Source of the DNA: Heterocephalus glaber
Lineage: Eukaryota > Chordata > Mammalia > Rodentia > Bathyergidae
Assembly (NCBI RefSeq): GCF_000247695.1
Contig: NW_004624782.1
Location: forward strand, 13,603,271 to 13,667,270
Reading direction: 5' to 3'
DNA: 64,000 nucleotides
Every line of letters starts with the position of its first letter. Positions within the stretch are counted from its first letter, which is position 1. The notes below the pieces were generated by a model that worked only from the letters and a program-made list of their open reading frames with translations, ran no database searches and was not told the origin of the DNA. Below are positions 10,742-22,430 of this stretch, in pieces. The translations under genes and the position numbers were made by a program.

Positions 10742-11583
10742 NNNNNNNNNNNNNNNNNNNNNNNNNNNNNNNNNNNNNNNNNNNNNNNNNNNNNNNNNNN
10801 NNNNNNNNNNNNNNNNNNNNNNNNNNNNNNNNNNNNNNNNNNNNNNNNNNNNNNNNNNNNNNNNNNNNNNNNNNNNNNNNNNNNNNNNNNNNNNNNNNNN
10901 NNNNNNNNNNNNNNNNNNNNNNNNNNNNNNNNNNNNNNNNNNNNNNNNNNNNNNNNNNNNNNNNNNNNNNNNNNNNNNNNNNNNNNNNNNNNNNNNNNNN
11001 NNNNNNNNNNNNNNNNNNNNNNNNNNNNNNNNNNNNNNNNNNNNNNNNNNNNNNNNNNNNNNNNNNNNNNNNNNNNNNNNNNNNNNNNNNNNNNNNNNNN
11101 NNNNNNNNNNNNNNNNNNNNNNNNNNNNNNNNNNNNNNNNNNNNNNNNNNNNNNNNNNNNNNNNNNNNNNNNNNNNNNNNNNNNNNNNNNNNNNNNNNNN
11201 NNNNNNNNNNNNNNNNNNNNNNNNNNNNNNNNNNNNNNNNNNNNNNNNNNNNNNNNNNNNNNNNNNNNNNNNNNNNNNNNNNNNNNNNNNNNNNNNNNNN
11301 NNNNNNNNNNNNNNNNNNNNNNNNNNNNNNNNNNNNNNNNNNNNNNNNNNNNNNNNNNNNNNNNNNNNNNNNNNNNNNNNNNNNNNNNNNNNNNNNNNNN
11401 NNNNNNNNNNNNNNNNNNNNNNNNNNNNNNNNNNNNNNNNNNNNNNNNNNNNNNNNNNNNNNNNNNNNNNNNNNNNNNNNNNNNNNNNNNNNNNNNNNNN
11501 NNNNNNNNNNNNNNNNNNNNNNNNNNNNNNNNNNNNNNNNNNNNNNNNNNNNNNNNNNNNNNNNNNNNNNNNNNNNNNNNNNN
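10742..11583. other. Assembly gap (842 N)
   Basis: Unknown sequence. An ID SINE in plus orientation ends just left of it (10633-10722) and a minus-orientation ID abuts its right edge (11584-11673). Apparent open frames spanning it are artefacts. Confidence 0.99.
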
Positions 11584-11673
11584 TTTTTTTTTTTTTTTGG
11601 TGCCAGGGATCGAACTAGGGACCTTCCGCTTTCGAGGCTGGGGGGCGGAACCACTGAGCTAAATCCCCGGCCC
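11584..11673 (-). mobile_element. ID SINE at the right edge of the gap
   Basis: The T-run begins at the last N, so part of the tail and the left duplication are in the gap. Confidence 0.88.
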
Positions 11674-11906
11674 TGTTATGTGTATTTTATCACAATTTAA
11701 AATATGTTAAAAATGATGTAGGAGATACTTCCAGGTCTAACGTTTGGTTTTTATTGCTGCATAATATGATATTGAGGGATAGAATGAATTGGAAGGAACT
11801 TGAACGTTGCAGTAAAACTGAGTTGCAATCTTGACTATCTAAATAATGTTGGGCAAACTGTCCAACCTCTCTAAACCTCAGTTTCATTTCTCATAAAATA
11901 GTTCTT

Positions 11907-13290
11907 CTGCTGGGGATCAAGCTCAGTGGTTCCGGCCCCTGCCTCAAAAGCACAAGGTACCGAGTTTGATCCCCAGACCGCCCCCCCCCCAAATAATGAA
12001 CAAGTAAAATAGTTTTTCACCTAAGTATAATTATAATGCCAAATAGGAATATTATAAGAATTAAATGGAAAAAAAATGTGTGTACAGTACTTAGCTCCTG
12101 GCTCATAGTAAACTAGAAATAAATAAGAGAACCTATTATTACACAGTACTGTTATTATGTAGATACGGGACTGGACTTAAAATTTTCAAAACTTATTTTG
12201 GGAAGTTGTTTCTTTATGTTGTTGTGCAGTACTGGGGATTGAGCAACATCCCCCCTACCCTCCCCTTTTTTGCAGTACAGGGGACTGAACTCAGGACTTT
12301 GCCCTTGCAAGGCAGGCGTGGTACCACTGAGCTAACCCCCCCCCCTTTTTTACTTTGAGACTTTGGGAGGGTCTTGATAATTCATTGAGTTACCATGCTG
12401 GGCTGAAACTTGAGGTCCTGTTGCCTCAGCCTCCTAGAGTTGTTTTTAGTTTTTTGGCTTTTTTTTTTTTTTAAGTGTGGACTGAACTCAGGACCTTTTG
12501 CATCCTAGACTGTACCAGTGAACTACATCCCAAGCTCTCCCACTCTCTTAAATTCTATCTGACTTCCCAGAAAAGGCCTGTAAGAGCAAAACACTGAAAA
12601 CAACCCACATGTCTGCTAATAGAGAAATGCTAGATTGTGGTATAATCACATAAAATATTATTTGTGAAAATTAATTACATAATCTCCAAAATAAAATGTT
12701 GGGAATAAAAACAAGTTGTAGAAAAATACATAAACTGAGATGTGATTTATATCAAGTTAAACACCAAGCAAAACAATAATACATTGTTAAATACATGAGT
12801 GGCAAGGAAAACTCTTTTAAAAGGGAAGAGTCAGGGCTGGGGGTTTAGCTCAGTGGTTCTGGCACCTGCCTTGAAAGCACAAGGTCCCAAGTTCAATCCC
12901 CGGACCAAAAAAAAAAGGCAAGAGACTGACACACAATTTATCATAGTGGTTATTTCTGGGAAGAGGTACATAGGGAGCCCGTGGTCTGCCATAAATCTGT
13001 CCCTGGGGTGGTGGTGGGTACAAGGGTGTTCTTTAAGCCATATAGGACTGGGGTAGAGGTCAGTGATAAGCATAAGAATAGCATGGACAAAGCCATGGGT
13101 TCAATCCTCAGCACCAAAAATAAAACAAAAAAGTTACAAATTTATTTTCCCACTTTCCTTATAATTAAAATTTTCCATGTTAAAAAAATAATAAAAGAGT
13201 ATTAGGGCTGTTGCTCAGTGGGAGAGCACCTGTCTGGCATGCACAAAGCCCTGGGTTCAATTCCCAGCACTACAAATAAATACATAGAAA
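11907..13290. repeat. SINE cluster
   Basis: ID copies at 11907-11990 (+), 12270-12343 (-) and 12833-12914 (+). Older ID or B1 relics at 12350-12535, 13040-13130 and 13204-13290. No gene seen between them. Confidence 0.75.
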
Positions 13291-13637
13291 TAAAAACAAT
13301 TTAAAGGGGTTTTTTTGCTTCCACATCTATTGTTTTTCACTGTATTGTTCTCTTTTTTATGTGTTCTGAAAAATAGTATATTTCTCTTTTTTTAATTCCT
13401 GGAATTGAATTCAGGGCCTCATACATATTGGCAAGTGCCGTACCACTGAGCTACATCCCAGGCCAACTTTTGGATTTTGACCTTTGGGTTGATAGCAATG
13501 CAATCAAGCTGTGACTTTGAGGAATTTGTATAACCTCTCTGTATCTAGTTTCCACTTCCGTAAAATGAGGGTCATAATCTCTACCTGGGACCTAGAATAA
13601 GGACCATGAGAAAACCTCAAGGGTAAAAAGGTCTTTG

Positions 13638-13757
13638 CAGCTGGGTGTGGTGGTGCACACCCTAATTACAGCACTAGGGAGGCTGAGGCAGAGGGATCAC
13701 GGAGAGTTCAAGGCCAGCCCAGCTGCATAGTGAGACTGTCTCAAAAAACAAAAAACA
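13638..13757 (+). mobile_element. B1 SINE next to the SUMO2 retrocopy
   Basis: Complete B1 whose A-rich tail abuts the retrocopy. The tail was probably the retrocopy's landing site. Confidence 0.75.
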
Positions 13758-13934
13758 GGCACGCCCTCTCCCTCGGCTGCTGCCACCTCCTTCTGCCACT
13801 CCTGGAGCTGCTTGTGTGCTTATTTGGTGTGGACCTGGTACCTCTTTTGTGAAGCAGCAGCTGAGAAGACTCAGGCGCTTGCTATGGCTGACGAAAAGCC
13901 CAAGGAAGGAGTCAAGACTGAGAACAACGATCTT

Positions 13935-14014
13935 TTTTTTTGGTACCAGGATCGAACTCGGGTCCTTGCACTTGCGCAGCAGGCGACGAAACCACTGAGC
14001 TAAATCCCTGGCCC
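13935..14014 (-). mobile_element. ID SINE inserted in the SUMO2 retrocopy
   Basis: A full ID copy flanked by a perfect 15-base target-site duplication, GAGAACAACGATCTT, at 13920-13934 and 14015-14029. It is the clearest inactivating lesion of the retrocopy. Confidence 0.95.
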
Positions 14015-14796
14015 GAGAACAACGATCTTAATTTGAAGGTGGCGGGACAGGATGGTTCTGTGGTGCAGTTTAAGATTAAGAGGCATACACCACTTAGTAA
14101 ACTAATGAAAGCCTACTGTGAACAGCAGGGTTTGTCAAGGAGGCAGATCAGATTCCACTTTGATGGACAGCCAATCAATGAAATAGACACACCTGAACAG
14201 TTGGACGTGGAGGACGAAGATACAATTGTTGTGTTCCAGCAGCAGACAGGAGGTGTCTACTAAAAAGGGAACCTGCAAGAACTCTACTCCAGAACTCTGT
14301 GCTTACAGACCAAGAATGCATTCTCAATTAGAAAACTGCAATTTGGTTCCACCACATCCTGACTACTACAGTATAGTTTTCTCTATTCTTTCATTTACCC
14401 CTTCCCCATTCCTTTATCATACATAAAGTATCTGGTGTATGTGCACAAGCATATTGGTTTTTTTTTTGTTTTTTTTTTTACTAAATGGCCAACAATATGT
14501 TTTGATTGACATCAGATGGAGACAGAATGGGGAGATACTGGTTCTGTGAAAATAATTCCCTCTCTCCATTAGTGGCATGCTCATCAGCTCTTATCTTTAT
14601 ATTCCAGTAAATTATTTTGCTCTCACTGTTTTAACAGAAAGGACAACAACATAAAAATCCTTGCATACCTTGTTTGATTGGAAAATTTTAATGTTTTTCA
14701 TTTATCATTGTAAAACCAAGGACAATTTTATAACTTTTTTGTACATAGCTGTTACATGTAGGGCAATCTGTCTTTACGTAGAAGTAAATTACTCTT

Positions 14797-14882
14797 GGCC
14801 AGGGATTTAGCTCAGTGATTCCAGCACCTGCCTTACAAGTGCAAGGTCCCGAGTTCGATCCCTTGTACCAAAAAAAAGAAGA
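14797..14882 (+). mobile_element. ID SINE in the SUMO2 retrocopy 3' UTR
   Basis: Target-site duplication AAATTACTCTT at 14786-14796 and 14883-14893. Confidence 0.92.
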
Positions 14883-15329
14883 AAATTACTCTTTAAAAGA
14901 AAATGAATCCTAGATAGTTTTCCCTTTAAGTCAAGTGTCTTGTTGTTTAAATAAACTTCTTGTTTAAAATAAAAAAAAAACACAACAAAGAGTTCTTTGC
15001 AAAATGTCTAGCATATCACATGTATAAAGGGTCCTTATCTCACCGAGAGAAAAAGGAAAGCATGATATTACATCTGTACTCACTTCACCTAGGTTAGAAC
15101 ATGACTAGCCCAGGGGCTGCTGCTCATTTGCTGTGTTAGTTCTCTGGACTTCCTCAGTTGCAATTTCTAGTTCTTTACTAGTGGTCTAGTGCCACAAGTG
15201 TGAGTGCCCCAGGGCTAGTAAGTGCCATAGAATGGGGCTGCTCTGTTTCGACATCTTTGTTGCACTAGCATTTTACCTGATAGTATTTGTTGAGTGAATA
15301 AATGATTTTATACAAGTGTCATTTTAAAA

Positions 15330-15543
15330 TTTATTTATTTATTTATTGGTACCAGGGATTGAACTTGGGTCCTTGCGCTTGCGCAGCAGGCGGCGAAACC
15401 ACTGAGCTAAATCCCCGGCCCTCCGTTTTTATATTTTTGAGACAGCGTCTCACTAAGTTGACCTCGTTGGACTTAAAGTTTTGATCCTCCTGCCTCAGCC
15501 TCCCAGAGTTCTAGAATTACAGCTGTGCACCACCACACCTGGC
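15330..15543 (-). mobile_element. ID SINE then B1
   Basis: ID at 15330-15421 followed at 15431 by a minus-strand B1. Confidence 0.83.
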
Positions 15544-15778
15544 CTAATGTAAATATCTGTACAATTTTCTAAGCACATACAATGAGCCAGGTCTGGTACT
15601 GAACATTTTGCATTTATTTATCTCTTTTTTTTAATCTTCACAGCAGTCCCAAGAAATTGGTGTTATTATTTCGCTATTATTTTCACCCTGGAAGACTGAG
15701 ACAGAATGATTACAAATTCAAGCCCAGTTTGGGCAATTTAGTGAGACACTGTCTCAAAATAAAAAATTAAATAGACCA

Positions 15779-16155
15779 GGGCCAGGGATTTAGCTCAGTG
15801 GTTCCACTGCCTGCCTCACAAATGCAAGGTTCCAAGTTTGATCCCCAGCATACACAAAAAAATTAAATGTACCAGCTGGGCATGGTGGTGCACATCTATA
15901 ATCCCAGTACTCGGGAGGCTGAGGCAGGAGGATTGCTGTGAGTCTGAGGCCAGCCTGGGCTACATAGTGATAGATCCTGGCTCAAAAAAAAAAAAGGGCC
16001 GGGGCCGGGGATTTAGCTCAGTGATTCTACCGCCTGCCTTGCAAGCACAAGGTACCAAGTTCAATCCCCATACCAAAAAAAGAAAAGAAAAGCAAAGAAA
16101 TGGGCTGGGGATGCAGCTCAGTGTGAAGGCCCTGGGTTCAATCTCTAGTACTGTA
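15779..16155 (+). mobile_element. ID, then B1-ID-dID array
   Basis: ID 15779-15858 has an imperfect TTAAAT-ACCAG duplication. B1 15875-15995 is followed by a full ID (15996-16081) and a shortened ID (16102-16155), so the full ID sits in the linker of a B1-dID dimer. Confidence 0.8.
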
Positions 16156-16281
16156 CCTTTCCTTAAAGAGGGATCTGATTCCCAACCCTGCCCTTTCCAC
16201 CTATGACAAAAGCATTTGAGCTATATTTTTCCTCAACATGATAATTTGGAGTGATAGCACTACCATTTAAGGTTCAGAACT

Positions 16282-16750
16282 CTTCTTTTTTTTTTTTTCG
16301 AAACAGGGTCTCACTTTGTAGTCCAGGCTGACCCCGAACTCACAGTGGTCCTCCTGCCTCAGCCTCCTGAGGGCCAGGATTACATGTGAGTGGCACCACA
16401 CTTGGCTGCTTCTTCTTTTGGTGAATACTGGAGACTGAACCCAAGGCTTCACACTGAGTTGCATCCCCAGCTCTTTTTTATTTTTTATTTTGAAACAGGG
16501 TCTCCATAAGCTGCTAAATTGCCAAGGCTGGGCTTGAATTTGTAGTTCTCCTGCCTTCAGCTTCCTGAGTGCTTGGATTACAGGCATGCACCACCACTCC
16601 CAGTTTAAAATTATTTTTAATTATCATAAAGTATACATAGCTTCAGTCCAGTTTTTTGTTTTGTTTGTTTGCTTGCTTGGTGCTGGGGATTAAACACAGG
16701 CCATGTGAATGCTGAGCTTGTGTTCTACCCCTGCGCTACAAGCCGAGCCC
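16282..16750 (-). mobile_element. B1, B1-dID dimer and older ID
   Basis: B1 16282-16407. The dimer 16424-16602 is a clean example of a B1 joined to a shortened ID (about 55 bases lacking the middle). Older ID relic 16672-16750. Confidence 0.78.
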
Positions 16751-17399
16751 CACGTTTTGACCTGGTCTGGCTGTGGTGCCTGCTGGTCTCAGGTACCGCA
16801 CTCAGTGACTGGCCCACATCAGCCTTCCTGTGCTGGGCTTAGAGATGCGCCATTATGCCCAGCCCTGCTAGGCTTTTATTACATTTGTTCTTGTTATGGT
16901 ATCATTCTGTTGTCTCTGTGGAAAAATAGCAAAGTAGAGATGACCAAAGAGAAGAAAGTTAAAATAATTTGAAACTTCATTTCCCAGAGTAGGGTAGTCA
17001 GCTGTCACTCTCACTGAACTCCAGGGGGCGCCCTGCTACCTTCCATCCGGTGTGCTCGGTATGAACGCACACTTTCTTTTCTCAATTCATAGCAAAAATA
17101 GAATCGTACCATTTTTTTCTACATCTTGAGTATACTTTACCCTATATCCTTGGGCCTCGAGGTAGATGAGATTTTAGATTTCTTTCAGATTTTTCAATAT
17201 TTGCATATATATAAAGAGATATTGGGGATCAGACACAAATCTGAATATGAAATTCATTTATATTTCATAGTCTGAAGGTAATTTTATACAATTTTTTGTG
17301 GTTCTGTGGATTAACCCAGGGACTTCAGTGTGGGCCACCATGCCTGGCAATTTTATACATTTAAAAAAATCATTTTGTTCTTGAAGTTTCCTTTGTTTT

Positions 17400-17640
17400 T
17401 GTTTTTTGTTTTGGTACCAGAGATTGAACTCAGGACCTTACACTTACCAGGCAGGTGGTGGCACCATTGAGCTAAACCCTGGCCCTGAGCTTAAAGTTTT
17501 TTTGTTTGTTTTTTTGAGTCAGGGTCTTGCTGTATAATTCAGGCTGGCCTTGAACTCACTATATTGCCCAGGCTGGCCTCGAATTTGTGTTGATCTTCCT
17601 GCCTCGGCCTCCCAAATGCTAGGATTACAGGTGACTTGGT
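17400..17640 (-). mobile_element. ID SINE then B1
   Basis: ID 17400-17486, B1 about 17500-17640, both in minus orientation. Confidence 0.82.
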
Positions 17641-17700
17641 TGACATGTTTGACATATTCACCACTCCCCCTGTATGTAAGAGTAGTACTTAAGAATTTGC

Positions 17701-17961
17701 CAGGCCTTGTGGCACTCACTCTGGAAAGCTAAGGCAGGAGGATCACAAGTTCAAGCCCTAAGTGAACAATTTAGTGACTTAGAACCTGTCTCAAGCTGGG
17801 GATTTAGCTCAGTGGTTCTGCCACCTGCCTTGCAAGTGCAAGGTCCCGAGTTCGATCCCTGGTACAAATTAATTAATTAATAACTTGTCTCAAAATTAAA
17901 AATACGGAAAAGTGCTGGTGTTGTCAGTGGAAGGCCCTGGGGTCAATCCCCCGTGCTAAAG
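17701..17961 (+). mobile_element. B1-dID dimer with an ID in its linker
   Basis: B1 half 17701-17794, ID 17795-17880, shortened ID half 17908-17961. The phrase AAC-TGTCTCAA flanks the inserted ID (17783, 17882) with one mismatch. Confidence 0.82.
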
Positions 17962-17999
17962 GAAAAAAAAGATCTCGTGTGCCCGGCACGGTGCTAGAC

Positions 18000-19030
18000 A
18001 CTGGAGGTACAGCAGTGACCACAGACAGGCGTCCCCGTCGCATGGAGACGATGTGCTAGTGAGAAAGAAGGGGTCGTTTGTTGGCTGGGAATAAATGCTA
18101 AGGCAAAGGGCGGGTATGAGAGTGTGGCCAGTGAAGTCCTCGCCGGGGCGGCGGCTTTGAAGTAAAGACCCCGAAGGAAAAGAGAAAGGCGCAGGGAGCG
18201 CTCCGGCCCGAGGCAGAGCGCGGCAGGGCAGAGGTCGTGCTGAGAAGGAGGTCGCACCGCACGGGGCAGCATGCCAGGTACCAGGTGCAGCACCTCCGCT
18301 CTGTGGGAAGGCTGTGCAGCTGAGAGACTAAGCTAGCTTAAGGGACTCCATTTGGTCTGAACTGCCCCAGTTCTGGTGGGAAACTGTCCTCTGAGAGGGT
18401 CTTGTCTTATGTTTGTACCCGTGTGATGTCTCAGTACACCAGACGTGCTAACCGCAGTCCTAACCGCAGTCCTAGGTAACAAAACGGGTGTTTGCATTTT
18501 ATGAGGGCTGGTTTTACAACATGCCCCTGGTGACCCAGATATGCTAACTACTCATTCTTTCTCGCTTCTGTAAATATGCTTACAGCAGGGCTGGAGAGGG
18601 GGTGGTTTGTCTATAAAAAACGGACCAACAGCTCAGTCCGGGGCCGGTCTCCTTGCAGGGGACTTGGTCCCAGCCGGAAATAAAGTTCTGTGCGGACTTT
18701 ACATCGCGTCGTGACTCGGGTGATTACCGCTGTCGGGGACTTAGCCCCAACACAGCTTTTCCCTGGTGCTGGAGATGGCGGGGCGAGAACTCAGCCCTCA
18801 GCTACGGCCTCTTCCTCGTCAGGGCTTCAGTCTGCAGCCAAGCTCCGGAGGCCCAGAAGCTCCGAGGCGCCTTTCCTGCCAGACTGAGCCCCAGCGCCGG
18901 CCCCGCCGTGGCCCGATTCGGGGCTGAGTCCAACCCCGTCCCCGGGGCGCTCCCGACGGGGCTTCCAGCAGCAGGAGACTTTCGAGCTGACACCCAGCCC
19001 GCAGCCCGACACCCTCAGCGCTTCAGCTTG
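18000..19030. other. CpG-rich intergenic segment split by an LTR
   Basis: CpG-dense stretches at about 18130-18260 and 18760-18990 flank the LTR at 18321. Long frames here do not resemble any protein I know. Parts look like ancient repeat relics. Confidence 0.4.
18321..18752 (+). mobile_element. Solo LTR
   Basis: 432 bases from TGAGAGAC to CCCCAACA with a 4-base duplication CAGC (18317-18320, 18753-18756). TATA box at 18612-18618 and AATAAA at 18679-18684 are in plus orientation. No internal region is present. Distinct from the LTR at 1128. Confidence 0.85.
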
Positions 19031-20319
19031 ACATCAGCGCAAATGCCAGGGGCCCTGCTGAGCCGCACCTCCACCTCCGGAGGGAAAGGGACCCAGGGAA
19101 GGGCAGGTGGGGGACACAGACAGAATAAGCGGTGGCCTTGGGGGAGAGAACAGTGTCAGGTGATAATGTGGGAGGCCAGGTCCCCAGCCAGAGCAAAGCC
19201 GGTGTGTGGGGAGCAGCAGGGAGGCGTGGGAGGGAGAAGAGGAGCCCATGTCAGAGAGGCCCTGCAGGGCCCCGTGGGCCGCTCCAGGCTCTCAGCATGA
19301 CTCCCAGGAGGACACAGGCCATGGCAGAGTTTAGACCCGAGGAGTGACGTGACTGCTGCGGCTTTGGGACAGGGAAGAAGGCTGGGGAGGGGGAGGTGGA
19401 GCCTGTGAGGAGCCTCCAGGACAGCAGTGGTGGCTTGCCTGGGCCGTCCGGCCAAGGACGCTGAAGAGGTCAGGTCTGGAATACTCTGAGGACAGAGGCT
19501 ACAGGGTTCCTGATGGATTGGGCGCAGGATCCGATGGGTCCTGGGAAGGATTTTTGGACTTTTATCCTAAGAGAAAGGAGGGTTTTAAGGAGGGGGTGAC
19601 ATGGTTGGATTTGTGTTTTCAAAGCACTCAAGCTGCTGAGTGACAGCAGACTGGAGGGCAGCAGTGCCGAGGACTAGTGAGGGCTGGTAGTTCTCACGAA
19701 GAAGGGTGCGCTGGGGCAGGCCAAGTAGGTGGGTGGAGGGAAACTCTGCTCTCTGTGCTACTACGCCTCTGCTTAGGCTGCTCTCAAAAGCCCTTTGCCC
19801 TTTGCCATGGACTTCCTGTACCCAACAAGTTCTATTTAATCCTTGGGATGCCAGCAAGTCCCTCCTTTGGGGGTCTCATAACTGGGCTGTCCTCTGTTCC
19901 AGCATTTACTTTTCCAGGCTCCCACTGATCCAGTGAGCCCCTTACAACTAGAACCATGCTTCACTGGGCTCTGTGAGCTCAAGGCTGAGCCTGGAGCCTG
20001 ATGCAGAGAAAGCCTTAGAGTGTTTGTTGAGTGAACAAACAGAAAGAATGTGAATTAGGGAAGAGAGCAACACCTTGATATTCAGAGCTCACCAAAACAT
20101 TGCAAATTTCTATTATTATTTTCTGGTTACAAATTTTTTGTTTTTAAAGGGGGAAAGGTTTATTTAGCTCACAGTTTGTAGGCTTACAGTTCATAATCGG
20201 CGGGCTCCAAGGCAGGGTGGCAGAGGAGTAACAGTTCGTGGTGGTGGAAGATAGCAAAAGCAGCAAAAGAGTCTGATTACAAAATTAATATGTGGTTGTT
20301 ATTAAAAAATTATAGCCCA

Positions 20320-20590
20320 GTATATGGCACATGCCTGTAATCCCAGCAATCTGGGAAGATGAGGCAGGAGGATTGCAAATTTGAGCCCAGCCTGGACAAC
20401 TTAGTGACAGCAAAACCCTGTCTCAAAAAAAGAGAAACTGGGCTGGGGATTTAGCTCAGTGGTTTCACCGCTTGCTACGCAAGCGCAAGGACCTAAGTTC
20501 GATCCCCAGAACCAAAAAAAAAAAAAAGAGAAACTGGGAGATGTAGCTCAGTGTGAAGGAGCTGGGTTCAATCCGTAGGGCAAAAAAAAA
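20320..20590 (+). mobile_element. B1-dID dimer with an ID in its linker
   Basis: The inserted ID is 20443-20527, with a perfect duplication GAGAACTGGG-type: GAGAAACTGGG at 20432-20442 and 20528-20538. Confidence 0.88.
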
Positions 20591-20783
20591 AAAAAAAAAA
20601 AGAAGCTACATATAAATATAAATTATATATACATTAGCAGCATATAGAAGTTTCTAAAAACCTTATCATCTGTACTCTAAAGATAACTAGAATCTGTAAG
20701 TAATAACTATGTAGAGTTCAGTAAATATCTTCCCCCCAATTTTTTTAAATATATACCCTAAAGAATGTTCAAAAGCCTGAGTA

Positions 20784-20869
20784 GGGCCAGGGATGTAGTT
20801 CAGTGGTGCTGCGGCTGCCTGGCAAGTGCAAGGTCATGAGTTTGATTCCTGGTACCGGAAAAAAAAAAA
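20784..20869 (+). mobile_element. ID SINE
   Basis: A GATGTAG variant of box A. Imperfect GC-TGAGT duplication at the borders. Confidence 0.83.
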
Positions 20870-20984
20870 GCTGAGTTGTGGGAGTGAGAAGCTGCTGAGA
20901 AAGACTTCCTGCCTACAGACAAGTGAGATCTAACACCTGGTACTTTGTAACTTGCTTTTTTCCTATGTACAGTATTATGAGAAT

Positions 20985-21770
20985 CTTTCTTTCTTTCTCG
21001 CTCTCTCTTTCTTTCCTTTCCTTTTTTTTTTTGGTACCGGTGATGGAACTCGGGACCTTCCAATTGTGAGGGAGGCCGAGGCACCACTGAGCTAAATCCC
21101 TTGCTCTTTCTTTTTCTTTTTTCTTTCTTTCTCTCTCTTCCTTCCTTCCTTCCTTCCTTCCTTCCCTCCTTCCATTTCGTTTTTGAGACAGGCTCTTGCT
21201 CTGTAATTCTGGCTGGTCTTGAATGCAGTATGTAGCCCAGGCTGGCCTCAAACTCACAGCAATCCTCCTGCTTCAGCCTCCCGAGTGCTAGGATTACAGA
21301 TGTGGGGCCCAAGCCTGGCCTTCCTTTCTTTTTCTTTTTTTTTTGGTACCAGGGATTGAACTCAGGACCTTACGCTTTCGAGCCAGGCAGTGGAACCACT
21401 GAGCTAAATCTCCAGCTCTTTCCTTTCTTTTAATTAGTTTTGTTTTGGCTTTTCTTTTGTTTTTTTTGATACAGGGTATCACTCTGTAGTTCAGGCTGGC
21501 CTTGAACTGGCAGCACTCCTCCTGCCTCAGCTTCCTAAGTGTCTGGGAAAACAAGCATGTGCACTGAGCCTGGGTTTTTTTCTTTTTTTGTTTTTTGGTA
21601 CCAGGGATCAAACTCAGGACCTTGCACTTGTGAGGCAGGCTCAGTGCCACTGAGCTAAATCGCCTGCCTTGAACCTGGATTTTTTTTTTTTTTTTTTTTG
21701 ATTGGAGATTGGAACCCAGGGCCTTGCACACGTTAGGCAAGCGCTGTTCTGCTGAGCTGCATCCTCAGGA
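20985..21770 (-). repeat. Pyrimidine-rich SINE stack
   Basis: ID (21021-21106), (TTTC/TTCC)n tract (21106-21175), B1 (21176-21318), ID (21331-21418), B1 (21459-21573), ID (21586-21667) and an older ID (21681-21767) follow one another, all in minus orientation. Confidence 0.85.
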
Positions 21771-22175
21771 CTCATCTTCCTTTCTTCATTAAAAGATTTC
21801 CTTGCACATCCCTGTTGTGTTTATTTTGAGGCAACATATTTTAGGAGGGAAGTTGAAACAGGTATTCCTCTTGGGGTAACCAGAAGGTACAGAATTCCCT
21901 GTGGGTAACACTAGAGTACTTGAGGGATTGGAAGAGAGCAGGCAAAGGGGTGACATGAGCCCTGTCTGTACCTCTGCAGGGCAGAATCAGCTCGAAAGCC
22001 CCAAAGTCACAAGGAAGCAAACTTGTGTGTGTGAATGAGGAAGCATTTTCCCAGCAGCAGAGCTGTGAGAGATGACCCACGGCTTGGCTGGGGATGCAGG
22101 GAGCCTCTGTCTCTGGGGGTGTTTGTGAGCAGGGCCTGGCTGAACAGGAAGTAGGAAGTAATACAGGGGACTGGC

Positions 22176-22430
22176 GAGGCAGAAGGATGCAGTGTTCAAG
22201 GCCAGCCTGGGCGACATAGCAAGACCTTTTCTCAAAAGAAAAATCTTGGTCTGGGGACTTAGCTCAGGGGCGCTGTGCCTGCCTCACAATCGTAAGGTCC
22301 TGAGCTCAATCCGTGGTACCAAAAAAAAAGAACTCGGTGCTGGGGATTTAGCTCAGTGGTTTCGTCACCTGCTGCGCAAGCACAAGGACCCGAGAGTTCC
22401 ATCCCTGGTACCAAAAAAAAAAAAAAAAAA
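22176..22430 (+). mobile_element. B1 remnant and two ID SINEs
   Basis: Partial B1 22176-22240, ID 22248-22330 and ID 22336-22430. The second shows an AGAACT repeat at its borders. Confidence 0.84.

Larger units (their letters stand above)
13758..14981 (+). pseudogene. SUMO2: SUMO2 processed retrocopy, broken by an ID SINE
   Basis: An intronless copy with 5' UTR, a SUMO2-like frame (ATG 13884, stop TAA 14261-14263), long 3' UTR, AATAAA at 14950-14955 and an A-run at about 14971-14980, the marks of a processed mRNA. The frame opens [16 protein letters not shown] and closes with [16 protein letters not shown], keeping the Gly-Gly conjugation site. A minus-strand ID SINE (13935-14014) sits in codon 17 territory and brings an early stop at about 14001-14003. 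The copy has also lost one codon (DHIN reads DLN) and carries several substitutions against SUMO2, so it was drifting. A second ID sits in its 3' UTR. It lies directly after a B1 tail, a likely landing site. Confidence 0.93.

Noticed and set aside
10592..11662. Frames of over 300 codons across the gap
   Set aside because: They consist almost wholly of N; the ends are ID SINE sequence.
18653..19300. 215-codon plus-strand frame
   Set aside because: Begins inside the LTR and continues in CpG-rich DNA; no recognisable domain, low-complexity composition.
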